Of a stretch of DNA of 10,904 bases, positions 1-5,880 are shown piece after piece (the first letter of the stretch is position 1; the number at the start of each line of letters is the position of its first letter). This stretch comes from Endomicrobium sp. (lineage in GTDB: Bacteria; Elusimicrobiota; Endomicrobiia; Endomicrobiales; Endomicrobiaceae). The notes under the pieces were generated by a model. The model saw nothing but the letters and a program-made list of their open reading frames with translations. It searched no databases and was not told where the DNA came from. Location of the stretch: positions 1 to 10,904 of the forward strand of contig JAISRM010000192.1 of assembly GCA_031273645.1 (NCBI GenBank), given 5' to 3'. A program made the position numbers and the translations under genes.

Positions 1-1147
1 CGGCGGTCTTGTTTTATGGCACCCTAAGGGAGCATTATTAAGAAATATTATTGAAAATTACTGGAAACAACTTCATCTTGAAAACGATTACGATTTGCTT
101 CTTACGCCTCATATTTCAAGCGAAGAACTTTTCAGAATAAGCGGACATTTGCAGACCTATTCTGAAAACATGTACGGCGCAATTGAAATAGAAGGAAACC
201 CTTACCGCGTAAAACCCATGAACTGCCCTATGCATTTGATGGTATATAAAACAAAACTTCGTTCATACAGAGAGTTGCCGGTAAGATATGCGGAGCTTGG
301 CACGGTTTACAGATTTGAAAAATCCGGAGTTCTGCACGGTCTTTTAAGAGTCAGAGGCTTTACGCAAGACGACGGACACGTTATTGTCTCGCCGCAGCAG
401 CTTGAAGAAGAAATGCTTAGAGTTTTTAATATGGCCGTCGATATGCTTAAAACTTTCGGATTTAACGATTACAAAATATATCTTGCCACGCGCCCCGAAA
501 ATAAATACGTCGGAGAACCGGCCGACTGGGAAAAAGCTCAGGATTCAATAAAACACGCTTTAGAAAAGACGGGGTATCAATACGAAATAGACGAAGGCGG
601 CGGCGCTTTTTACGGTCCTAAAATCGATATAAAAATAAAAGACGCCATAGGAAGATTGTGGCAGTGTTCAACTATACAATTTGATTTTAATTTGCCCGAA
701 CGTTTTGACATTTCATATATTGATTCTTCGGGAAAAAAAGCAAGACCTTATATGATTCACCGCGCTTTAATGGGTTCTCTTGAAAGATTTATAGGCGTTT
801 TGCTTGAACATTATGCCGGTTTGCTTCCTTTGTGGCTTTCTCCGGTTCAGGTCGCTTTGGCAAACATAAACGAAGAGCAGCTCGATTACTGCAAAGAACT
901 TCTTGCCAAATTAAAAAAGAACGGGATAAGAGCCGTTTTTGACGACAGAAATGAAAAAATAGGACATAAAATAAGAGAAAATGCAATTGCAAAAATACCC
1001 TACATTGCAGTTGTCGGCAATAAAGAAAAAGAATCGCTTTCCGTTGCCGTCAGAGCCAGAGGAAATAAAGATCTCGGCGTAATGAGCGCAGATTCTTTTA
1101 TAGATATGCTTAAAGCAAAAAGCATTCCCGGCCAAAACGAGATTTAA
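1..1147 (+). CDS. thrS: Threonine--tRNA ligase, C-terminal part (5' end outside window)
   Basis: Class II synthetase that charges tRNA-Thr with threonine in the cytoplasm. The reading frame is open from base 2 and begins with GGLVLWHPKGA, which matches the start of the ThrRS catalytic core. The TGS and editing domains must therefore lie upstream of the window, and the TTG at 95 is internal, not a start. Visible catalytic signatures are the zinc ligands Cys (224-226, in NCPMH), His (377-379, in TQDDGH) and His (758-760, in MIHRA), motif 2 (RVRGFTQDDGH) and motif 3 (GSLERFIGVLLEHYAG). From about 825 the frame enters the anticodon-binding domain (PVQVALANI, then DDRNEKIGHKIRENA), which runs to the TAA at 1145-1147. 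The next gene's ATG follows this stop directly, so the two are probably cotranscribed. No frameshift or missing key residue is seen. Identification is secure; only the length is unknown. Confidence 0.97.
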   Translation, partial: GGLVLWHPKGALLRNIIENYWKQLHLENDYDLLLTPHISSEELFRISGHLQTYSENMYGAIEIEGNPYRVKPMNCPMHLMVYKTKLRSYRELPVRYAELGTVYRFEKSGVLHGLLRVRGFTQDDGHVIVSPQQLEEEMLRVFNMAVDMLKTFGFNDYKIYLATRPENKYVGEPADWEKAQDSIKHALEKTGYQYEIDEGGGAFYGPKIDIKIKDAIGRLWQCSTIQFDFNLPERFDISYIDSSGKKARPYMIHRALMGSLERFIGVLLEHYAGLLPLWLSPVQVALANINEEQLDYCKELLAKLKKNGIRAVFDDRNEKIGHKIRENAIAKIPYIAVVGNKEKESLSVAVRARGNKDLGVMSADSFIDMLKAKSIPGQNEI

Positions 1148-2680
1148 ATGCCGCAACTATTTAATAAAACCGCCGCTGAACTTAAAAAAAATGATTTGTC
1201 TTTTTACTGCGCGCTTTTTGTTGTAGCAGTTTCTTTCGGCAGCGGTTTTGTATTTTCTCTTAACGCCCAGTTTATATGTTTTACCGTTTTAGCTTTATCT
1301 TTTTCATATCTTTTTGTTAAAAAATCTTTACGGCCCCATTCTTTGTTTCTTGCTTTTTTGCCTTTGGCCGCCGTTTTCCTCTCTTATACCGGCGCGGATT
1401 TCCAAACTAATGTAAGAACCTCGTCTTTAGTTTTAATAAACGCCGTCTTGGCTTTTTTTATAGTTTCTTATTCCAAGAAAAGAACAAAGGAAAATCTTGT
1501 TGCAACTTTTATAATAATAGGGCTTTGGATTTCTTTTCTTTTGTTTGTGCAGCGTTTTTCAGATTTTTCAGCGACGTCAAACCAAGCCATGTTAAATATA
1601 AATACGGCCGCAGGTTTTCTTCTTCTCATATATCCTCTTTGTTTTGCTTTTTCAAGAGAAAATCAATATTTTCCGCTTTTTCTTTTGGCGGCGTTTATTA
1701 TTTTTACGGCGATTATTTTAACGAAGGCGCGCGCCGCTTCGGTAATAGCCTATGCCGTAACGCTCTTTTACTTTATAAGTTTTAAAAACGTTAAGTTTTT
1801 TAGAGCATTTTTTATTTTAGTATCGTCGGTATTTATAGCGGGCGTTATTTATGCTTTTTACGTGAAAGCCGGCTGGGATAGTTTTTCAGACAGATTGATA
1901 TGGCAGAAAACAGCATTTTTGATGTTTAAAGACAGCTCTTTGTTTGGAGTGGGATTTGGCAATTTTTCCGCATTATTTTTAGCATATAGACCGGAAGCAT
2001 CGCTAAACACTCTTTTTGCTCATAATATAGCGCTTCAGCTTCTTGCAGAAACCGGCATTTTTGGAATATTGTCTTTTGCGGTTTTTGCTTTTGCTGCGGC
2101 TAAACGCGCAATAGTTTCTTTCAAAAACAGCGCGCCTGATTCAGTTTATATCCGCGCATCTGCCGTCGGAGTAACTGCGTTTATGTTTTTGAATATGTGC
2201 GATTACAGTTTCTTTATTCCGGCAAACGCATTGGTATTTTTTATAATGGCTGCAATAGCCTGCAATGCAGCCGCGCAAGATTCAAAATTAAAAGCCGTCG
2301 GTTTTGTTATTTTTGTTCCTGCGGTATTTTTTATTTACGTTTTTTTTAATCCCGTTATAGCGTATAATTATTACCGACAAGGAAATTATTTAAAAGCTTT
2401 GCAGTATGATTCAAAAAATCCGGATTATTTGTTTAACTTTTATGAAATTGAAAGAGGGCTTGCTGAAGAGAAGGGCAAAGATTGGCAAAGCCATCTTAAA
2501 GCCGCAAAACAATACGCTTTGGAAGCCGAAAAATATTATCGGCATTCTGCGCAGATTAAATTTGATATCGCCTATTTGTACAGAATTTCAGGCGACAGAG
2601 AACAATTTTTAAAATATCTTAAACTTGCGCAAGAAGCCGATAAATTTAATCCTTTTTACAGATTAAGAATAAGCCAATAG
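1148..2680 (+). CDS. O-antigen ligase/polymerase-like (Wzy_C) polytopic membrane protein with TPR-like tail
   Basis: A 510-residue inner-membrane protein with about ten hydrophobic segments between residues 18 and 400 and a soluble, helical C-terminal tail (about 405-505). Motifs of the Wzy_C/O-antigen-ligase family are visible: SDRLIWQKTAFLMF followed by GVGFGNF (about 247-270), then FAHNIALQLLAETGIFG with His292-Asn293. A TKARAAS segment (about 192-198) replaces the usual SRG-like stretch. The family (WaaL, Wzy, PglL) transfers or polymerises undecaprenyl-linked glycans on the periplasmic side. The tail has NYLKALQYD, AEKYYRHSAQIKFDIAYLY and LKYLKLAQEA helices resembling degenerate TPRs. 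The ATG abuts the thrS stop; only a weak GAG-type ribosome site precedes it, suggesting translational coupling. Ligase, polymerase and protein O-glycosyltransferase cannot be told apart from sequence alone, so no symbol is given. Confidence 0.82.
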   Translation: MPQLFNKTAAELKKNDLSFYCALFVVAVSFGSGFVFSLNAQFICFTVLALSFSYLFVKKSLRPHSLFLAFLPLAAVFLSYTGADFQTNVRTSSLVLINAVLAFFIVSYSKKRTKENLVATFIIIGLWISFLLFVQRFSDFSATSNQAMLNINTAAGFLLLIYPLCFAFSRENQYFPLFLLAAFIIFTAIILTKARAASVIAYAVTLFYFISFKNVKFFRAFFILVSSVFIAGVIYAFYVKAGWDSFSDRLIWQKTAFLMFKDSSLFGVGFGNFSALFLAYRPEASLNTLFAHNIALQLLAETGIFGILSFAVFAFAAAKRAIVSFKNSAPDSVYIRASAVGVTAFMFLNMCDYSFFIPANALVFFIMAAIACNAAAQDSKLKAVGFVIFVPAVFFIYVFFNPVIAYNYYRQGNYLKALQYDSKNPDYLFNFYEIERGLAEEKGKDWQSHLKAAKQYALEAEKYYRHSAQIKFDIAYLYRISGDREQFLKYLKLAQEADKFNPFYRLRISQ

Positions 2681-2703
2681 CGTTTTATGAAAGCGCCCTT
2701 TTT
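2680..2703 (+). terminator. Weak terminator-like hairpin after the Wzy_C-like gene
   Basis: GCGTTT (2680-2685) can pair with AAA-G-CGC (2690-2696) with one bulged G and a 4-nt TATG loop. Five T residues follow (2699-2703). The stem is only six pairs, so this is a tentative Rho-independent terminator. Its position directly at the stop codon and before the repeat island supports it. The strong REP hairpin starting at 2704 may instead be the effective transcript 3' end. Confidence 0.3.
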
Positions 2704-2842
2704 GTCATTCCCGCGAAAGCGGGAATCCACGTTTAATATTAATATAGTTTCTGACATTATTGCTTTTAAAAACGCAATGTAACCAGACTTCGTCTGACAG
2801 AATTTTTTAGCAAACATGGATTCCCATTTTCATGGGAATGAC
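2704..2842. repeat. REPIN/MITE-like element, copy 1 (139 bp)
   Basis: The element opens with a 26-bp hairpin (2704-2729; arms GTCATTCCC and GGGAATCCA, inner stem GC/GC, GAAA loop). It closes with the same hairpin in inverted orientation (2817-2842; on the other strand GTCATTCCC-AT-GAAA-AT-GGGAATCCA). The ends are therefore both terminal inverted repeats and hairpins, the architecture called REPIN. The interior holds the palindrome TTAATATTAA, an ATTGC/GCAAT dyad, and the mini-hairpin CAGACTTCGTCTG (2784-2796). It has no coding capacity. Copy 2 starts 301 bp downstream; over 142 aligned bases (2702-2843 against 3003-3144) I find two differences (2715 G/A and 2783 C/A). Confidence 0.88.
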
Positions 2843-2846
2843 AGAC

Positions 2847-2861
2847 ACAGGCTGCGCCTGT
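2847..2861. repeat. Mini-palindrome ACAGGCTGCGCCTGT
   Basis: A perfect 6-bp stem with a 3-nt loop lying five bases beyond REPIN copy 1. It has the same layout (CAGNC, 3 nt, GNCTG) as the CAGACTTCGTCTG hairpins nearby. It looks like a separate small module of the repeat system. No function can be read from it. Confidence 0.5.
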
Positions 2862-2928
2862 TTGTATGAGACAGACAAAGACGCGTAATTGACAGATGAA
2901 GAAGTTATGAATGTCGGCGAGTGTTTTT

Positions 2929-3000
2929 GTTATTCCCGCGTTTTTAATATTTTGCAACCTGTACTCGAGTGTCTCTATCGGGTGGGACAGACTTCGTCAG
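2929..3000 (+). repeat. Second repeat family, copy A
   Basis: About 72 bp starting GTTATTCCCGCG, followed by TTTTTAATATTTT, CCTGTACTCGAGTGT, TATCGGGTGGGA and the imperfect mini-hairpin CAGACTTCGTCAG (2988-3000). The same order of blocks is seen on the minus strand at 10482-10554 and 10587-10667. It sits four bases upstream of REPIN copy 2. The start resembles the left arm of the 26-bp hairpin, so the family appears to be a hairpin whose two arms have been separated by about 50 bp. Confidence 0.62.
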
Positions 3001-3004
3001 TGTT

Positions 3005-3143
3005 GTCATTCCCGCAAAAGCGGGAATCCACGTTTAATATTAATATAGTTTCTGACATTATTGCTTTTAAAAACGCAATGTAAACAGACTTCGTCTGACA
3101 GAATTTTTTAGCAAACATGGATTCCCATTTTCATGGGAATGAC
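3005..3143. repeat. REPIN/MITE-like element, copy 2 (139 bp)
   Basis: Same structure as the copy at 2704-2842: left hairpin 3005-3030 (loop AAAA instead of GAAA), mini-hairpin CAGACTTCGTCTG at 3085-3097, and inverted right hairpin 3118-3143. The near-identity of the two copies indicates a recent duplication, insertion or gene conversion. An ATG inside its right hairpin (3117) opens a frame continuous with the following gene, but that is a by-product of the repeat. Confidence 0.88.
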
Positions 3144-3158
3144 AACAAGGAACAAACT

Positions 3159-3184
3159 TGGATTTCCATTTTCATGGGAATGAC
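3159..3184. repeat. Solo 26-bp REP hairpin (inverted orientation)
   Basis: TGGATTTCC-ATTTTCAT-GGGAATGAC, the same hairpin as the right end of the 139-bp elements with a single C-to-T change that weakens one stem pair. It lies 15 bp after REPIN copy 2, so it may be the remnant of a third element or a lone REP. Confidence 0.8.
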
Positions 3185-3225
3185 AGAATTCACGTTTAAA
3201 AAGTCAGTTAACCGCTTAATAAAAC

Positions 3226-3230
3226 AGGAA
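3226..3230 (+). promoter_or_regulatory. Ribosome binding site AGGAA fixing the start at 3240
   Basis: AGGAA ends 9 nt before the ATG at 3240. No comparable site precedes the in-frame ATG at 3117, which lies within a REP hairpin. This decides the start of the downstream membrane-protein gene. Confidence 0.7.
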
Positions 3231-3239
3231 ATAAAAATT

Positions 3240-4961
3240 ATGACGGCAATTTTAAATTTTTTTAAAAATAACCTAAAGTTTTCTTTTATTTGCATTTTAA
3301 TTATTGTCGTTTTTGCTTTATACGGAAAAATGCTGAAATACGATTTCGTTTATTTAGACGACGACGTTTTAATAATTGACAGAATAGAAACATTAAAAGA
3401 TTATAAAATTATACCGTCTTATTTTTATAAATCGGTTTTTGACGTTAAAACGGATAAATATTACAGGCCGCTTCTTATGCTGTCTTTTGCCATAGACGCT
3501 GTTGCAGGCGGGGCAAATCCTGCTGTTTACCGCTTTACCGATCTGCTGCTTTGCTTATTTGCGGTTTTTCTTATATTTTTTCTTTTGAGAGAGCTTGGGT
3601 TTAATGAAAAAATAGTTTTTGCATTTTGCATTTTGTTTGCAGTTTGCCCGGCTTTTGTTCAGGCTGTGGCGTGGATACCCGGCAGAAACGATACTCTTCT
3701 TGCCGTTTTTGTAATTCTGTCTTTAATTTCGGTTGTCAAATATTTAAATACAGGTCGTCTTTATTGGCTGGTTTTGCACGGCTCTGCGCTGTTGTTTTCA
3801 ATGTTTACAAAAGAAACGGCCGTCGGGCTGATTGTAATAGAACCCTTAATGATTTTTATTATTGCCATATACTCCGCAAGCTGCAGACAGCAACTTGGCT
3901 GTTCCCGTGAAAACGGGAATCCAAGTTTAAAAAATAAGTTAATCGCTGATACCGCGCAGCTTGCTGCGCAGAGATTTATTTTTTATGCAAAAAACGCTAA
4001 AACGCGGCTTAAGGGGATTGTTTTTGCAGCTTTGCTTGTCTCAATAATTTATGCTCTCTTAAGGCATGAAGCCTTAAAGAATACGCAATTAAACATATCG
4101 TTAATTGATTCAATCAAATACATTTATAATGCAATGCCGTCTGTATTGCAGTATTGTGATTTTATTATAAACCCTTCGCGCTTAAACATTATACCGCAAT
4201 ATTTAAATATAGATGCGTTTTCATTTGTCTCATTTTTTGTAGTTTTATGCGCGCCGCTTGTCTGCGCGTTTTTGTTGAAGCAGATCAGAAAGCCCGTAAT
4301 AGTATTTGGATTGATTTGGTTTTTTGTATTTTTGATACCCACGTTTGTTCTTCCGCAAAACATATATTTTTCACACAGAGTTTATCTTCCCGCCGTCGGA
4401 ATAATTATAATGTATATTGAAACCGCAGGCGTTTTAATGTCGTTGTTTAGGCAAAAAGCGGCGTCTGTTTTATTTGCGCGGGGCGTGTTTTTTATTTTAT
4501 TTTTCTTGTTTTTTGGAGCTTCTTTTTTTCAAACGGAAAAATTTAAAAATAGAGAAATATTTTGGCAAAACGCGCTTATCGACTCGCCAAATTCTTCTTT
4601 TGTAAATGCAAACGTCGCCATGTTTTACGTCGATAACGGGTTTTACGATAAAGCTATTGAATTTTTTTTGAAAGCTATAGAACTAAATCCCGCTAATTCT
4701 TTAAATTACAATAATATAGGACGCGCGTATCTGCTTAAAAAAGAGTATTTAAAATCTGTTCCGTTTTTTCAAAAAGCTCTGCAGTTAAACGCTTATAACG
4801 AAGAAGCTCTGTATAATTTAAGCCAAATATATTTTGTTACGGGAGATATCAACGAAGCTTATAATCTTGCAGATAAACTTATAAACTTAAATTCAAAAGA
4901 TGAGGCTTACGTTAAATATTATCAAAAAGTAAAAGCGGCTGTTGACGGACAAAAAAGATAG
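3240..4961 (+). CDS. GT-C/TMTC-like polytopic membrane protein with C-terminal TPRs (REP-containing)
   Basis: A 573-residue inner-membrane protein. Its fold signals match the bacterial TMTC-like/GT-C group: first membrane segment at about 13-30, acidic motif YLDDD (Asp40-42) at the start of an external loop, YYRPLLM (74-80), WIPGRND (145-151), FTKETAVGL, and SHRVYLPAVG (378-387), with about nine to ten membrane segments. Residues about 455-560 hold three TPRs (for example DNGFYDKAIEFFLKAIELNPAN). Relatives use lipid-linked sugars to glycosylate substrates on the outer face of the membrane; this is inferred from family, and the acceptor is unknown. The start at 3240 is chosen from its AGGAA site and because upstream codons only translate repeats. 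Residues about 212-247 are hydrophilic, include a REP hairpin read as CSRENGNPS (221-229), and probably represent an insertion in a loop between membrane segments. The frame remains intact. It may share a promoter with the upstream gene or use one in the repeat island. Confidence 0.8.
   Translation: MTAILNFFKNNLKFSFICILIIVVFALYGKMLKYDFVYLDDDVLIIDRIETLKDYKIIPSYFYKSVFDVKTDKYYRPLLMLSFAIDAVAGGANPAVYRFTDLLLCLFAVFLIFFLLRELGFNEKIVFAFCILFAVCPAFVQAVAWIPGRNDTLLAVFVILSLISVVKYLNTGRLYWLVLHGSALLFSMFTKETAVGLIVIEPLMIFIIAIYSASCRQQLGCSRENGNPSLKNKLIADTAQLAAQRFIFYAKNAKTRLKGIVFAALLVSIIYALLRHEALKNTQLNISLIDSIKYIYNAMPSVLQYCDFIINPSRLNIIPQYLNIDAFSFVSFFVVLCAPLVCAFLLKQIRKPVIVFGLIWFFVFLIPTFVLPQNIYFSHRVYLPAVGIIIMYIETAGVLMSLFRQKAASVLFARGVFFILFFLFFGASFFQTEKFKNREIFWQNALIDSPNSSFVNANVAMFYVDNGFYDKAIEFFLKAIELNPANSLNYNNIGRAYLLKKEYLKSVPFFQKALQLNAYNEEALYNLSQIYFVTGDINEAYNLADKLINLNSKDEAYVKYYQKVKAAVDGQKR
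3894..3925. repeat. REP hairpin inserted in frame in a coding sequence
   Basis: The 26-bp unit at 3898-3923 matches the REP at 8064-8089 at 23 of 26 positions, and the stem-loop TTCCCGT-GAAA-ACGGGAA is identical. An outer CTTGG/CCAAG pair extends the dyad to 3894-3925. It is read through in frame inside the GT-C/TMTC-like gene without a stop. The situation resembles Rickettsia palindromic elements, which sit in frame within protein-coding genes. Confidence 0.85.
3954..3969. repeat. Intragenic perfect palindrome GCGCAGCTTGCTGCGC
   Basis: A 7-bp perfect stem with a 2-nt loop, 28 bp after the in-frame REP hairpin and read as part of TAQLAAQR. Its closeness suggests it belongs to the same inserted segment, as mini-palindromes also accompany REPs in the intergenic islands. 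Confidence 0.5.
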
Positions 4962-4975
4962 TTTTTTGCTAAAAT
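4942..4975 (+). promoter_or_regulatory. Possible promoter for glyQS (extended -10)
   Basis: TGCTAAAAT (4967-4975) fits an extended -10 (TGnTAnAAT), 32 bp before the glyQ start. TTGACG at 4942-4947 resembles a -35, but the 22-bp spacer is too long for a standard sigma-70 promoter. Activity would therefore rest on the extended -10. The call is weak, since AT-rich spacers produce such matches by chance. Confidence 0.3.
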
Positions 4976-5006
4976 AATTCAAAAGCAAATTGATAACGGA
5001 GAAGAC

Positions 5007-5849
5007 ATGAACTTTCAAGACATCATTATGGCATTGCACAAATTTTGGGCTAAAAAAGGGTGCCTTATATGGCAGCCTTACGATTTAGAAAAAGGCGCCG
5101 GAACTTTTAATCCGGCCACTTTTTTGCGGGCTTTGGGACCAAAAGCGTGGAATGTCGCCTATGTTGAACCCTCAAGAAGACCAACCGACGGAAGATACGG
5201 AGAAAATCCCAACAGACTTCAGCATTATTATCAGTTTCAGGTAATAATGAAACCTGCTCCCGCAGACATTCAGCAGCTTTATCTTGAAAGTCTGAAAGCT
5301 ATCGGGCTTGACCCTAAAAAACACGATATAAGGTTTGTTGAAGACGATTGGGAATCGCCGACTTTGGGCGCGTGGGGGCTTGGCTGGGAAGTTTGGATAG
5401 ACGGCATGGAAGCCACGCAGTTTACATATTTTCAGCAGGTCGGCGGAATAAATTTAAATCCCATATCGGTAGAAATAACTTACGGCACAGAAAGGCTTGC
5501 GATGTATGCGCAAAAGAAAAATAACGTTTACGATTTAGAGTGGACAGACGGCGTTACTTACGGCGACGTTCATCTTCAAGACGAAAAAGAATGGTCGGCA
5601 TATAATTTTGAAAAAGCCGACACCGAAATGCTAAAAAGACATTTTAACGATTGGGAAAAAGAAGCTGTAAAACTTTCTGCAGAAAACCTGCCTTTGCCGG
5701 CTTACGACGCCGTTATGAAATGTTCGCATTTATTTAATCTGCTTCAGGCAAGAGGAGCTATATCGGTTTCAGAGCGCGTGGCTTATGTTTTAAGGGTAAG
5801 AACGATAGCCAAGCTCGTCGCTGAAACTTATTTGAAGACGATAGGATAG
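5007..5849 (+). CDS. glyQ: Glycine--tRNA ligase alpha subunit
   Basis: Catalytic subunit of the heterotetrameric (alpha2beta2) glycyl-tRNA synthetase; it activates glycine and works with GlyS in the cytoplasm. The 280 residues are slightly shorter than the usual 290-300 and match end to end. Signatures include FQDIIMALHKFWAKKGC at the N-terminus, QPYDLEKGAGTFNPATF (23-39), EPSRRPTDGRYGENPNR (55-71), QHYYQFQVIMKP, FVEDDWESPTLGAWGLGWEVW (motif-rich core) and ITYGTERLAMY. The ATG has GGAG 5 nt upstream (4998-5001). The preceding gene ends 45 bp upstream and glyS follows after 31 bp, the typical glyQS arrangement. Nothing is missing or unusual. Confidence 0.98.
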   Translation: MNFQDIIMALHKFWAKKGCLIWQPYDLEKGAGTFNPATFLRALGPKAWNVAYVEPSRRPTDGRYGENPNRLQHYYQFQVIMKPAPADIQQLYLESLKAIGLDPKKHDIRFVEDDWESPTLGAWGLGWEVWIDGMEATQFTYFQQVGGINLNPISVEITYGTERLAMYAQKKNNVYDLEWTDGVTYGDVHLQDEKEWSAYNFEKADTEMLKRHFNDWEKEAVKLSAENLPLPAYDAVMKCSHLFNLLQARGAISVSERVAYVLRVRTIAKLVAETYLKTIG

Positions 5850-5880
5850 ATTTTAAGAATGAAATAAAAAGGGTGAAAAT

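Larger units (their letters stand above)
2681..3239. other. Intergenic repeat island between the two membrane-protein genes
   Basis: This 559-bp stretch has no convincing gene. It is mostly repeats: two 139-bp inverted-hairpin elements, one member of a second repeat family between them, one solo hairpin and several 13-15-bp mini-palindromes. Short open frames here translate the hairpins into phrases such as FHGND and ENGNP and are not credible proteins. The last 55 bases (3185-3239) are the leader of the next gene. Confidence 0.85.

Noticed and set aside
2766..3083. Short open frames on both strands within the first repeat island
   Set aside because: Their translations are mostly repeat sequence (ENGNP, FPQKREST), they lack ribosome sites, and they end within the elements.
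2704..3184. CRISPR array
   Set aside because: Repeats are few, in mixed orientations, unevenly spaced and self-palindromic, with no spacers of constant length and no cas genes nearby.
3626..3910. 94-codon plus-strand frame inside the GT-C/TMTC-like gene
   Set aside because: Overlapping frame of a well-supported membrane-protein gene; cysteine-rich without any domain pattern.
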